From positions 2,976,001 to 3,040,000 of the forward strand of contig NC_085851.1 in the NCBI RefSeq assembly GCF_020906515.1: a stretch of DNA of 64,000 bases, written 5' to 3'. This DNA is from Vanrija pseudolonga. Its lineage: Eukaryota > Basidiomycota > Tremellomycetes > Trichosporonales > Trichosporonaceae. Below, in pieces: positions 11,371 to 22,929 of the stretch. Below the pieces are notes generated by a model. That model was not told where the DNA came from. It saw nothing but the letters and a program-made list of their open reading frames with translations, and made no database searches. The translations under genes and the position numbers were made by a program. Numbering within the stretch: the stretch's first letter is position 1; the number at the start of each line of letters is the position of its first letter.

Positions 11371-12589
11371 CTGGCTCAGGCTCAATGACGGGGGGCGGAG
11401 GCGCGGCGGAGGCGGCAGTGGCGGCGGCGTCTGAAGCATGGGCTTGGCTAGAGTGGGCGCTCCTGCTGCTGCACTGGCGCTGGCGCTGGTAGCTGCCCTC
11501 CCCCTCGCGCTGCTTTGGCCTGCTGACTCTGTGGCTCGTGTCTGGGTTGCGTCACTGGTCGCTGGCCAAACCCCGCACAGGCCAAGTCAGGTCCGAAACC
11601 CGTGCCCAAAAGTCAAACACACACTCGTCAACCCAAACACATCACACGCTGCAAGGCATGTAATTAGCGCAGAGGCATTTAGCCATCACTGGACACGCCG
11701 GGCGGATATCGATGCCTGCGGCAGCGTCATTTGATCGCCCCGCACCTCGCCCGGCACATGGGTGCAGCAAGACGACGACAAACGCACAGCGATCACCTCC
11801 ATCTGTGCCTGGCGGGGTGGGTGGAAAGGTACGCGCGTTCGCCGTGTGCCGCCTGCTCGGCTCAATTGCGCCCTCTCCTGCTCGCTCGCACCACCGCGGC
11901 AAAGACCATCTGCCTAGTGCGCGAGTCCGCAAGCTGGTTTGGCAGAATCATGGCGAGGGCGCATGTGGAGCTCGCTAAGATGCCGAGCAAGAAAGCGAGT
12001 GAGCGAGCACGGACAGGGCGCAGTGCCAGCTGGTGAACAGACCCACAGGTGCACAGTACCTGGGCTGGGTGAGTTGGAGACCCCGACCCCCGCAACGCAA
12101 CACGGTGCGGCATCAGCAGCACGGGCCTGGTGCCGCCGTGCCGCCCTGATTCCGACCTGCTGCCAGCCGCCTGCCAACAGCAAGCGCTGCGCACGCTGGT
12201 ACGCTGATCCCATTCCTCGCTTCTCCTCGCTTCTGATCTATGTTGCCCAACCACGCCAGCGCCAGTGGCCGTGGCACCGCACAACCTGTTTCGCAGTGTG
12301 CCAAAGCGGTCACGCGGAGGCCATTAGTGTGACACCACTTACGTTGTGCCCCAGTCTTGGCATGGTAGTGGGTGCGAAGGGGGGGCGCATACGCGCAACC
12401 GCCCACACACACGCCCGGCACACAGGCGGCTGTTGCGCAGGCGGTCGACTCATCATCCCCTTTGCGACGTCTGGATGGACGCAAGACGACAAGGGTGACG
12501 ATAGTGGGCGGCGCCCCCTGCGTCGTCGCGACCGACACATGCCTTGGAAACGAGGAGGGGGGCGAGCTCTTCAGCGGCCAGGCGAGGGC

Positions 12590-12596
12590 TATATAA
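12590..12596 (+). promoter_or_regulatory. TATA box (TATATAA)
   Basis: A consensus TATATAA on the plus strand is followed about 30-60 bp later by a CT-rich stretch ending TCTTCCACACTTG, as expected of a start-site region. The nearest annotated plus-strand gene (bS18m) starts about 550 bp further on, too far for this to be its simple core promoter unless the leader is long. Confidence 0.45.
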
Positions 12597-12703
12597 TATG
12601 TCGTGTGCACGTCTCGCTCCTCTGCACTTGCTCTCTTCCACACTTGTACTCTCACCTTGTAACCCGGCCTGCAACGCAACGCGACGCCCAACGTTGCAGG
12701 CCG

Positions 12704-12893
12704 ATGCACTCGAGCTATCCCGCCGATACATGGCTGTAAGCTTACCCACTGAGCAGGTCGCCTGCACAAGTCTTCGTCTCATCCCCCCCGTCCCCCACCC
12801 CTCATATTTAATCGTTGCATGTTCTTCTTCAGTGAACGTGGAATGGCCTCACGAGGGAATAGCGAGTCGTCTCCAGCCGGCCAGTCCCGGTAG
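12704..12893 (+). CDS. Possible 30-codon spliced small ORF downstream of the TATA box
   Basis: Reading from ATG 12704 to 12735, splicing a GTAAGC...TTCTTCAG intron of 97 nt, and resuming at 12833 gives a 30-aa peptide starting MHSSYPADTWLERG and stopping at 12891-12893. I recognise no family. The intron lacks the CTRAC branch site close to the acceptor that other introns here have, so this may be a non-coding transcript or chance. Confidence 0.2.
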
Positions 12894-13142
12894 GCAGGAG
12901 ATGCCCAGTTGATCACTGCGTGCGCATCGTGTGCATGTGGTTTTACTTGCTGGGAGACATGTATTTGTGTTTGTAGTTTGGCTGTATGGATCTGTAGATT
13001 TAGGCTTGCGGGACTGAAATGGTGATGCTATGCGCCTAACCGGCTGCCACCGAAAAGTTCCGTCTTTACACTCGCTCTCATCTCAACCACAGCTAACATC
13101 GTCGAGAAAGTCCAACCTCGTCGACCGTTGACCCACACCACA

Positions 13143-13828
13143 ATGTCCCGACCAAGCATGCTCGCGCCCCTGCGCTCTCTTCGTGCGCTGCACACCACCC
13201 CCGCCCGCGCTGGCCCCAGCGCCGCCGACTTCCTCGCCCGCCTGACGGGCTCGCAGGCGACCGCGGCGGGGTCCTCCTCGTCTTCGTCGTCCGCTGCGGC
13301 CGGCTCGTCCCAGCAGGCGACACCGCAGTCGCCGCACGACGCCGCGCGCAACATGATCGGCAGCGTCGGCATGCGCGACCTCACGCTCGAGGATGACGGC
13401 CGCCAGCCGTTCCGTCCCAACCTGGTGGGTTGGGCCGTTGGGCCGTTGGGCCGCTGCTGTCGTGCTGACTTTGCCAGATCACCCCGCCCATGTTGTACGC
13501 CCACGACAAGTTGTACGGCCGCGAACACAGGGGCCAGAAGCGCCCGCTCCTCGGCCCGCCCAAGCGCATCGCAAAGCAGATCGACCCGTTCTACATCCGC
13601 AAAGCCAACCCCGTCGACCACGCCCTCAACCCCCTCATGGCCGGCGCGTTCATCAACCCCATCGGCAAGATCCTCAGCCGCGCAGAGACGGGCCTCACGT
13701 GGAAGTCGCAGCGCCGTGCCGGCAAGCTTGTCCGCCGCGCCCGCGCCATGGGCGTCATCTCCTACTTCTCGCGCGTGCCCCGCCCCGGCGGACTCGGCGA
13801 CCGCGACTACAAGATGTCGCCGTTCTAG
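13143..13828 (+). CDS. RSM18: Mitochondrial small-subunit ribosomal protein bS18m
   Basis: Two exons (13143-13424, 13478-13828), 210 aa. The N-terminus MSRPSMLAPLRSLRALHTTP is Arg/Ser/Leu-rich with no acidic residue and fits a mitochondrial presequence. A Ser/Ala-rich linker follows, then the bS18 core near the C-terminus: FINPIGKILSRAETGLTWKS, then QRRAGKLVRRARAMGVI. This is the RNA-binding helix-rich region that binds 12S/15S rRNA of the small mitoribosomal subunit. The intron has a GTGGGT donor and CTGAC branch site. The gene converges with AUR1 on the opposite strand, the two stop codons being 130 bp apart. Confidence 0.88.
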
Positions 13829-13958
13829 ACAGGCGCACACTTGTTTTCGTATGAATCTGCATTGCATTGTAATGAACTCGAGCTGGTATTACTCTTGCCC
13901 TGTGTTCTACTCTTGTCCTGTGCTCGAGTAGAAGCGTCTAATAGCGATAATTATCCTA

Positions 13959-15391
13959 CTACTGCTTGCCGGCAGCGGCGGCCGGGACCGGCTGCTGCTG
14001 GCCGGACGCGCCAGACGACCCCTCTGCGCCACCCTCTTCTCCGAGTACGCGCGTCTCTCCCCAGCTAACCGTCCTCTTGTTGCGCGGCTTTGATGGCGAG
14101 TCGGGGACCTCGCCGCGGCTCTCAATGTCGTCGTGCACGTGCACTGCCGAGTCTTCTCCCTCCTCCTCGAGCTTGCGAATCTCCTCGTCAAAGTCGACCT
14201 CGGCGTGGCCGTTGCTCGTGACCATTTCGTACGCGCCGGACCCGCCGCCCGCGCTCGAAGGCCAGTGGATGTTGTCAATGTCCTTGAAGTCGTCGGGCAT
14301 GAAGAGGTAGAAGACGAGGACACTGAGGCTCGCGCCGCCAGTCAAGTCGATGAGGTAGTGGTGCGAGAGGTACATGGTCGCCCACCACAGGATTCCGACG
14401 TAGCCCCAGTACAGCGGCTTGAGGAAGGGGAAGAAGTGGGCGAGGAACAGGGCCTCCATGACGGCACAGCCCGAGTGGAGAGATGGGAAGGCGCCAAAGA
14501 CCAGAGGCGCCGAGCCAAACGTGTTGGTGTAGCCGTTCGAGTTGAAGACACGGTCAATTCGCAGCAGGCCACCTGGGGAACCAGGCATCTTGTAGTTTGC
14601 CGGCGTGAGGCCGTGGATGATCTCGTACCCTGTAACTGTCAGTTGAACGAACTTCTGCTCCACCAGCCCAACTCACATGGCGCCGCGCATGGCAGGAGAA
14701 TCTGCGTAATGACACCAAAGAGGTTCATGAAGCCAAACGCCTTGCCCCAGTACTGGGCGCTTCCGCGGGGGCCAAAGATCCAGAGCAGCAGGGCGACGAC
14801 GACAGGCAGCATAAAGTGCAGCACGCCGTAAGGAAGCCAGGCGAGGACATCAAGCAGCGGGTGCGTGTACCTGGTCTGCAAGTCGGAGATGTTGGCGCCG
14901 TACATGACCGACTCGAGCGCGGGCAGGAGGTTGACGTGGATGCCGGGCCGGGCGTTGGTGGGGATGTAGCGCGCCGAGAAGAAGAGGATGACCCAGGTGA
15001 GCACCGGCGTTGCGGGCCACATGAGCTGGCTCGTGAAGGGGACAAGCACGACGAGCGCCCAGAGCGCGGGAATGGCGACGCGCACCAGCAGCGGGGCGGT
15101 CATGACCCAGAGCGCGTAGACCCAGACGGCGAACATGATGGCGAGCTGCGCGACGCCCGAGGCCGAGGGCTGCCATTTGCGCGCGCGCTCGATCGTGCTC
15201 CGCGGGTGCAGGGACAGGTCGAGGCGCTGGAAGGCCGCCACGACGGCGAGCTTGGCCGGCGTGATGAGGTGGCTCGGCGACGTCGGCAGGTTGGTCGGCA
15301 GCGGGATCGACATGCGGCGCAGGAGGCGGGCGAATGGTGCAATCGCCATACGAGAAACAGACGCCCGCGGGACCGACGTTGAGGAGGACAT
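13959..15391 (-). CDS. AUR1: Inositol phosphorylceramide synthase catalytic subunit
   Basis: Aur1 transfers phosphoinositol from phosphatidylinositol to (phyto)ceramide in the Golgi; it is the aureobasidin A target. Two exons (14677-15391 and 13959-14629 on the complement) give 461 aa. Exon 1 carries several membrane segments and the fungal Aur1 block NLFGVITQILLPCAAP, completed across the intron as WYEIIHG. Exon 2 holds the PAP2-type catalytic blocks FGAFPSLHSGCAVMEALF and MYLSHHYLIDLTGG, with the expected His and Asp. The cytosolic C-terminal tail is acidic and Ser/Gly/Gln-rich with no fold visible. The start at 15391 puts two further in-frame Met codons within the first 30 residues, so the exact N-terminus is uncertain. 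Confidence 0.94.
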
Positions 15392-16133
15392 GGTGGTGCG
15401 GTAGCGGCGGGCGGGGCGGGCGGCCGTCGGTTGCTGCTACTGACGTTGGTGCGAGCGAGCTCGATCGACGACGAGGTCGACTAGCTAGCTAGGTGCGGGG
15501 TTGGCTGGCTGGCTGTGAGACCGACCTTGGAGAGAGATACGAGGTTTCGTTGCAAACGCGCGCGCGGCGGGCGGTACGCACACGCGGACGGGCAGAACTG
15601 CGTAGACTTGTTTTGGCGCAGTCGCGTGGTAAGTGGGTGCCTAAGGGAAAAAGGTGTGGTGGCTCTCCCTGGAACACTGGGCAGGCTTGCAGGCTGCTGC
15701 TTCTTGGCAAGGGAGGCGGTGTGTCTGTGTGTACAAGAGCAGGCGGCAACAGTGTCCAATCTTACATGCCCAAGAGATACTAGTACAAGGAGTGGCCGCC
15801 CAGAAAGACACCGACGACAGACACCTGACACCCCGCTGACCCCTCGGCCCAAACCTTCTGACCGCCCACTCCACACTGTCCATTCCCGCCATGACGCGCC
15901 TCACACTTCCGCAAATGACGGCACCTACCATACCAAAATCACGCAGCGACAAAGCGCAGTCTTCTCAGCGCACGTTTCTTTGCTTGAAGCTTGGAGGAGG
16001 GGGAAAGAACCACTCACTCGTGTTCACAGCCTAGCAGTGGGGCTCTTAGATGCATGGGCAGACTCATACAATTCGAACTGCATTCTTTTTCGCGGTATGA
16101 GTATACCACGTTGTTAACAACCATCTATCCTTC
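15392..16133. other. Intergenic: AUR1 promoter and AGX1 3' side
   Basis: 742 bp. Just upstream of the AUR1 start are short tetranucleotide runs (CTAG repeats near 15481 and GGCT repeats near 15503). I see no supported gene; open frames on both strands are low-complexity. Confidence 0.55.
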
Positions 16134-17923
16134 TTACTTCTTCGCGCGGGCAGCGTCGAGGACAGTCTTGACGCCAGCGAGGACCTTGTCGAGGTCGCCA
16201 CGCTCAGTCTTGACGGCAGTGACGCCCATGTGGCCGATACGGAAGTAGGTCGTGGCAATGTCCTTGTGGAGGCCACCAGCCACGACAATGTCGAGCCTGG
16301 GGGAGTCAGTTGCAGTCTTCGTTCACATGAGCCATTTGCTACTCACTCGGCAAGCTTGGGAAGGACGTCGGCGGCAGTGACGCCCTCGGGGTACTTGGCG
16401 GCAGTCATGCCGTTGGCCGAAATCTCACGGCCGAGAGGGACGAAGCCGACACCGAGCTGGGCGAGGCCGTCCTTGATCTTGTTCGAGGCAGCCTTGTGGG
16501 CGGCAAAGCGGTCCTCAAGCGACTGAGGGCCCTCAACAATGGCCTTGAGACCAGCCTGGAGCGCGTAGACAAGCTGAACGGGGGCTGTTTGGGGTAAGTT
16601 GGGATACCTAGAACGCAACACCTCAGTACTCACGAGTGGCGAAGTAAGCAGGGCGGCCCTCCTCGTAGGCACGCATGATCGGGAGCCAGCGCTTCCACGA
16701 GATGTAGTAGCTGCCGACAGGAGCCTTGCGGGCCTCGAGGGTCTTGATGGCGCGCTCGCTGGCAAGAACGACCGAAAGACCGGGAGGGACACCGAGACCC
16801 TTCTGGGTGGCCGAGATAACGACGTCAATTCCCCAGTCGTCGAAGCGGATCTCCTCGGAGGCAACCGAGCATACGGCATCGAGGGCAATGAGGGTGTCAG
16901 GAGAGTTCTGCTTGATGAGCTCGGCGTAACGGCCAGCGGGCGAGAGGACGCCAGTTGAGGTGTCAACTGCATCAGGTTAGAATGGGTGCCATGGGGTCTC
17001 CGACTCTCTACGCACCGTGGGTGATAGTGACAAGCTTGAACTTCTTGGACTTGAGGGCTGCGACAAGGTCGGCCTCCCTGGTACCGGTCAGCTGTTGAAC
17101 ACCAAATCGGTGCACAGACTCACGAGACAACGCCACCAATAGGCGCCTTGAGCTGGGTCACCTTGGCGCCATAGGTCTCAAGGCTGGCGAAACGTCAGCT
17201 TGGCGGGTCCTGATTCTGCCGTCGGATGCCGGGTTTACTAACCAGTCCGCGAACGAGTCGCCAAAGTAACCGTGGTTAAGGACAAGCTGTAGCAGGGTCA
17301 GCGCTGGGTGCGAGAGGTGACGCATGGTCCCCGTCTGTATTACTTACGACATCCTCTCCGGGCTCAACGAGGTTGGCAGCAGTAGCGTCCCACCCGAGGG
17401 TACCCGAGCCAGCGATCAGGAAGCTCTGGTTTCCGGGCTTCTCGCCGTAGAGAACCTTCTTCAGGAGGCGCAGGCAGTCACCAAAGACGGGGATGAAGGC
17501 AGGCGACACGTGCGAGGTACCGGGAGTGGCATTGGCGAGGAGAACTGGGAGGGTGTCAGCTGTGGCTACAAGGCAGGTGAGGTCTAGGGGCATGTGGGGG
17601 TGGGACGGAGTGTAAGCCAACGACTCTAGAGGCAGGCGGGAGAGGCGGGGGCGAGCTAGGCTGTGGTAGTCTGAAAATGGAACGGACCAGCGCAAAGACG
17701 CGCGAAAAATCCGCCACAAACCACCACAAGTGCCACATCACCACACAATCTTCACACAACCATATCTCGACCCCCAAACCACATTTTTGAGTCGTTCTTT
17801 CGCTCAAGAGCACGCAGAGCATGCAGAGCATGCATAGAACGCAAAATCGGGCTCACTGCTAGAGTCGAACTCGATCGGACCCGGGATGACAAGGAGCTTG
17901 TGAGGAGCCTGCTGGAAGGTCAT
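16134..17923 (-). CDS. AGX1: Alanine-glyoxylate / serine-pyruvate aminotransferase
   Basis: Class V PLP aminotransferase making glycine from glyoxylate and alanine. The first exon (17857-17923) encodes MTFQQAPHKLLVIPGPIEFD, the family N-terminus. After a long intron the protein resumes at 17544 with TPGTSHVSPAFI, then AGSGTLGWDATAANLVEPGE. The PLP aspartate lies in THVDTSTGVLSP with LIALDAVCSVASEEIRFDDW after it. The Schiff-base lysine is in ISATQKGLGVPPG. The C-terminal small domain ends FRIGHMGVTAVKTERGDLD and then LDAARAKK, which is not a canonical peroxisomal PTS1. Other introns are about 40-60 nt, but intron 1 is about 312 nt and contains an in-frame Arg-rich leader (see findings). Dimer-contacting N-terminal residues lie in exon 1. 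Confidence 0.93.
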
Positions 17924-18439
17924 GGTTGAAGAGAGGCGACGGGGGAGGTCGAGGAGGGGTGTTGGAGGAGGTGTAGGAGCGATAAGGCGAATTTGCCGAA
18001 ATTTCGGTTATCAGATACTGTGTTTACCGGCGGGTCGTTTCAGAGTACGCGTATGGTGCGATATCTGAAGTAGAGTTGTGCTGGTAAGAGTTGTTGTGAG
18101 GTGAAGAGTGAAGAGGTATTTAATCGGGGAGGGATGTGTCGCGTTGTCGAGTAGCAGCCGGTGGCAGATGGCGGTTAGAGTGGGTGGAATCGGTCCGGGC
18201 CGATGGGACGGGCAGCCGTGGGTTGGCGCGGGGGCGGGGACGCGGAAGTATTTTTGGCTGGGCGCGGGCGGTTGGCGGCTCGGTTTCCGGCAAGCCCGGG
18301 TAAATAGGCCAGAGGGAGAGAGGTGGAGGTGGAGGCGGAGACGTTGCGGCGTTGTATGGTGGGCGGAGTTTAAGCGGCACCCCCCTTTTGGGGGCTGTAT
18401 GGGCGTTGAGTGATCGAGGATGATCAACGTCACAGTGGT

Positions 18440-18469
18440 GGGGGCGGTGTGATGGGTGGGTGGGTGGGG
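18440..18469 (+). repeat. G-quadruplex-like tract
   Basis: Five G runs (5, 3, 3, 3 and 4 bases), the last four separated by single T. It lies about 520 bp upstream of AGX1 on its non-template side. Confidence 0.6.
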
Positions 18470-18797
18470 TGCAGTTGGGCTCGACTGGACTGGCCTGGGT
18501 GCTGCTGGCTTCGTCGTGCATGTGCTTGCTACTGCGTATCTGCTGTCAGTGCCCAGTCGCGCATCGACGCATCATGATTGACCGCAGTCTCTGCTTTGCT
18601 TTGCATTTCTTGGCAGGTGTCTTGTGCACGCCTCTCAGGAGCTGCAGCGACGCTCAGTCGCTCGCTTGTCCCAAGCAAGACATCAGAGACCCACGGCATA
18701 CGCATTCACTAGTCCATTTAAAGCACATCTAGCCAGTAACATTACTCAATAGCTGCACAGGATGCAATCCTCGGGAATCTAACCACCTTGCACGCGC

Positions 18798-18821
18798 TGC
18801 AGGCTGCTGCAGGCTGCAGGC
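18798..18821 (+). repeat. Three CTGCAGG direct repeats
   Basis: Copies at 18798-18804, 18808-18814 and 18815-18821, followed by ATGCATTGCATCGCAATG. The function is unknown; it may be a protein-binding cluster. Confidence 0.5.
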
Positions 18822-19422
18822 TGATGCATTGCATCGCAATGGGAGCAGTAAGCATGAGCAAGAGAGCATCCCCTCGTGGGTTTAAGGGGTAAATGGTCGA
18901 CAGGGACGAGCCAGGCGTCTATTACATCTCACCCCCCTTCTGCTTCTTTGAGCAGTGTGTCGTTTGTGTGCACCAACTGTGTGTGCTGTGCCGTGTGCAT
19001 GGTGTCGTCGTTTGCAGCCACCACGCACGCATCACTTGTAACTCTACGCATCGTCGCATCCACCCACATTCGCATCCGCATCTTCTTATCCTTGTCATCG
19101 TCGCATCAGTCGAGGTCGCGTGCTGCTGCCCTCTGCTGTGCCCACACCGCATTTCCCTCGGTGGCTCTTTAGCCCCCAGGCGGGTCGTCGTCACCCAGAA
19201 ATAGCCCCCACTCCCAACCGCGCTCCATCAAGTTGCCTGCCCTTCGGGACCCTCGACGTCACTCGACCTCGTTGCAACCACCACCGACCGACGGCTGGAT
19301 CTCATTCTTTCTCCACCTTCCCTCAACCATTGCATCACTCTAGCCCACATTCCCCCCGCCCGTCCCCATCGCCGCCCATCGCAACAGCAGCATCAAAGGC
19401 CCCAGCTGGCCACACGACGGCC

Positions 19423-22400
19423 ATGACAATGGTCGAGCTTGCACCCCGACGACCAGGCGGATCCGACTCTCCAGCCCCAGTCCTTCCGGCACCGTCACCA
19501 TTGACGCCGCTGCAGCTCGAGCCGACCACCGAACCACAATCCGCCAACGGTACTGGTGGCGAGCACAGCCACCACTATCCACCACAACCTGCGCCTTCAT
19601 CAGCACCACCACTAGCTGCAACAGCAGCAGCCACCGCCGCCCACAACAACAATGGCGACGAGGATTCATCGGCAGGCGCGGTCACTGCTTCGAGCCACGA
19701 GCCAAAAGACCACACCTCAGCTCCACATACCAAGAAGACATTGACCCAGTACATTGCTGCTAATCCATCCCACACTGTTGGCACGGCAAAGCGGCGCCTG
19801 TTTCCGTCGCCCAACCCATTCGTCCGTCTCGCGCATAGGTTTCAGGTCAAGCACTCGGTCATTGACGGCATGACACCCGAAGAGCTCGCACACTGGCAGC
19901 AGCGAGGCGCAGAGCTCCGACGCAAGGCCGGTTGGCGACTCGCAGATGAGGACGCCGAAGGCGTCGTCGTCTCTGAACTCTTCTGGAACATGTACCTCTC
20001 GATCATGCCCACGACAAAGCGCGACCCCTTGGCTGGCATGTGCGCGCCCGACCTGCTTGGCAGCACCACGACCATGCCCCTCAGCATCATCTCTGTCATC
20101 CCCGACATCATGCAGCACTACCGTGACGTCATTGTACGCGCAAAGGAAGAGATCTTTCTGGCCACAAACTACTGGCAGTGAGTGCTACTGGGGCGTAGGA
20201 AAGAGGCGTAGGTGCGGCGCTGACCCTTGTGTGTAGGCCCTCCGACTCGGTCAACACGGTGTCGGGGGCGCTTCGTGACCTTTCGGCCAAGGTCATGGAG
20301 GCCAAGCGGCCCAAAGTGATCGTCAAGATCATGTACGACCGCGGAAGCTTGGAGCAGATATGGAATGCCCACGCTCCGGTCAAGTCGTCGGGGTGGACGC
20401 CATTGGATCTCCCAGCCAAGGAAGACATTCCCGGACTGGACCTGGAAGTCATCGTGAGTGGGACGAGTGGGACGACGAGTGCTCGGCAAAAAGTCATCAA
20501 CGCTGACCCGGCCAGAACTTTCACAAGATGCTTCTTGGCACGTTCCACTGCAAGTTCTTGATTGTGGATCGCAAGGTGGTGCTTCTGAACAGCAACAACA
20601 TTCAAGGTGGGTGGAGTGTTCTTTTGTGGATGATCTGACTCGTCCCCCAGACCGCCCGAATCTTGAGATGATGACGCATCTGGAAGGCCCCGTTGTCGAC
20701 TCATTTTACGACATTGCGCTTCACTCATGGCACAACAAGCTAGAGCCACCCCTTCCCCGGATCGACAAGCCGTATGACCCTCCTCGGGACCCCAAGACTG
20801 GCGAGATCCGCTACCTGTTCCAGGACCGCAACCCTTACTTTTCCGACATTGAGATCATGAAGGCTGCTAGAGCCGCACGGCTTCTGCTTCGTCGCCAAGC
20901 CCAGGACCTGGATGACGAGCGCGCCAGGTCGGGTGCGGAATCGGCACACCCTACCCGTGATCGCCTGTATGAGGCAGTGCGCCAAGTCATTGCAAACCAG
21001 AGGCAGAACATCTCACATACGCAAGAAGAGTTTGCCCTGCGCTCAGCCAACGCCATGACGCAGATTCGTGACTTTGGAGAGCGCTTCGGGTTTGGCAGTC
21101 GCCCTGGCAGCCGTCGAACGAGCGCCACAGACCTCACAAAGCTTGCTCGTTCAGAATATCAAGACTCGGAAACTGCAGCCATCACTGCAGCCAACGCCCG
21201 CAACACGGCGCCATCAGTATCGGCCCCAACATCACCATCCCTACACGGCATTCCGCTCAAGACAAAAGCATCCTTCACACCATCGCATGCTAGATTCTCG
21301 GTCGGAGACACCACTGATGACGACGCCCTCAACTCGCCCGCCAGGACCGAGGATACCACGCATGTTGACAGCATTCCTCCCTTGTCTCTCCACGGTGATG
21401 CCGACAGCAAGCAAGAGTCGGTCAGCACCGTCACCGACAGCCCCTTCCAGACCGTGACCGAGATGCCGACGGTCAAGGAAGACGTGGCGGCTGAACATAG
21501 CGCCCCAACGGCTGCGGTACCAGAAACTGGCAGAAACGGTCGTCCCGTTCTGCACCTGGCTACTGGAGTTCGCACTCCGGGTCAATCAGCAACAAGAACA
21601 CCAATTCGCGCAACGGGCGCTCGGACACCAAGCCGGAACTACTACGATGACAGCCCCCTGCCGTCTGGCGCGGCGACCCCGACCTACCGCCCCAAGGTTT
21701 CCATGGACGAGCCCATTCCGGATGGAGCTGGATCAAAGCGACTCTTCAAGCTGTCAAAGCGATTCAGTATGTCGTCAACTTGTGGCCACCGCAGGATACG
21801 CTGCTAACCCCTCCGACAGATGCCGGTGCTCTCTCTGAAGCATGGGCGACCGTGGACGACTCTGACGACATTGACACTTTCCGACCTCACGTCGTCCACT
21901 CGCCACACACTCCTTTCCCAGTGGCCATGACTTGCCGCCGGCCCCATGGTATGCCTGGCCACCAGGATATCCGAAACCCCCAAAACGCAGCATGGCTCGC
22001 TGGATTCCGCTACGCCAAGAAGCGTGTGCTGATCCAGACGCCAACCCTCAACGCCCGTCCCATCGTCCGAGCCATCAAGCAGACATGTCGCCGTGGTGTC
22101 GAAGTCGTCTTGCTTCTTGACCTGGGCTTCAACGACCAGGGCGAGAGTATTCCGTTCCAGGGAGGAACAAACGAGCAGGTCGTCGACCGACTCTACAAGA
22201 AGCTCGGCGCCGAGGGCAAGTCCAAGCATCTCAAGGTGTACTGGTACACTGGCAAGGACCAAGTGCGACCTCTAAACGCCGTCAAGAAGCAGCGTAACTG
22301 TCACATCAAGTTTGCTTCCTTTGACGACGAGGTCATGTGTCTTGGAAATGGCAACATGGATACCCAGTCCGTCTTCCACAGTTCAGAAGTAAACGTTATC

Positions 22401-22659
22401 CTGGACAGCAAGCAGCAGACGAAGGAAATGATTGAGAGTGAGTGCAGTGAGGAGTGTTGTGGCCTCCGTGCAGCGCTGACCATTCTCTCCAGCGCTCTTC
22501 ACCAACCAAAACACGATGCAATATGGAGGCGTTGAGGCGGATGGTGTCTGGCGCGACGACGAAGGCCACACCCTCAGCCACTATGGCGCGACGGGCGGAG
22601 GAGGCTTCATGAGCGGTATGAGCGCGTTCATGAGGTTTGCAAAGACCGCTGCCAAGTGA
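19423..22659 (+). CDS. PLD-superfamily protein with two HKD motifs
   Basis: Six exons (19423-20177, 20237-20453, 20516-20606, 20651-21766, 21820-22437, 22493-22659) give 987 aa from the chosen Met; an in-frame ATG at 19120 would add 101 low-complexity residues. The first catalytic half contains FHCKFLIVDRKVVLLNSNNI (HxKx4D plus trailing N), the second NCHIKFASFDDEVMCLGNGN (HxKx4D). The fold is that of PLD-type phosphodiesterases/transphosphatidylases (PLDc_2-like). The two halves are separated by a Ser/Thr/Pro-rich insert of more than 300 residues with phosphosite-like repeats. A Pro/Ala/Thr-rich region precedes the first half. No PX/PH domain is seen, so it is not the classic SPO14-type PLD. 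Substrate and localisation are unknown. Confidence 0.8.
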
Positions 22660-22929
22660 GATATACATAAACAACTACGACCATACCATCAGAGTCTTTG
22701 CGATACCCAAGATATACATATACCGATTGTCCTGCACTGTGTAGTTAGTTATACATATCCCTTTGCATGTTTGATGCTGGATGGAGCCGCTGGGGGTGGC
22801 AGAGGCTGCCCAGTGCCTGTTTGGCTGTGGCCGGCCTCCACATTGACGTCGGTGAAAAGCAACAAGTTCGCGGTTCTGGCCGTCCTTCAAGATTGTTGAT
22901 CTTCAACCTTTCTCTCACACTCACCAACA

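Larger units (their letters stand above)
10766..13142. other. Long gene-poor interval between PDE1 and bS18m
   Basis: 2.4 kb without a convincing protein gene. Open frames here are GC-driven and rich in Pro/Arg/Cys/His with no family resemblance. It should hold the PDE1 promoter (read leftwards) and the bS18m promoter. Listed separately are G-rich tracts near 11.3 kb and a TATA box at 12590 with a possible small spliced ORF. Confidence 0.6.
17924..19422. other. Divergent promoter region between AGX1 and the PLD-like gene
   Basis: 1.5 kb with no convincing gene. It contains an A/T-rich TATTTAA at 18117-18123 (TTAAATA towards AGX1, about 195 bp upstream of its start), a G-quadruplex-like tract at 18440-18469 and a cluster of CTGCAGG direct repeats at 18798-18821. 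The frame of the PLD-like gene is open upstream to an ATG at 19120, so some of the right-hand part may be coding. Confidence 0.55.

Noticed and set aside
10873-11439. 188-codon minus-strand Pro/His/Thr-rich frame upstream of PDE1
   Set aside because: It is the complement of the G-rich microsatellite tract; composition, not coding, explains it.
11939-12739. 266-codon plus-strand open frame
   Set aside because: GC-driven, Arg/His/Cys/Pro-rich with no family resemblance, and crossed by the TATA box and probable promoter DNA. Only the short 12.7-kb piece was kept as a weak candidate.
13028-13867. 279-codon minus-strand frame over bS18m
   Set aside because: Antisense to the conserved bS18m exons; composition follows the sense codons.
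17545-17856. A C/D-box snoRNA inside the long AGX1 intron
   Set aside because: A GTGATG-like and a CTGA element can be found, but spacing and terminal stem are wrong for a C/D snoRNA.
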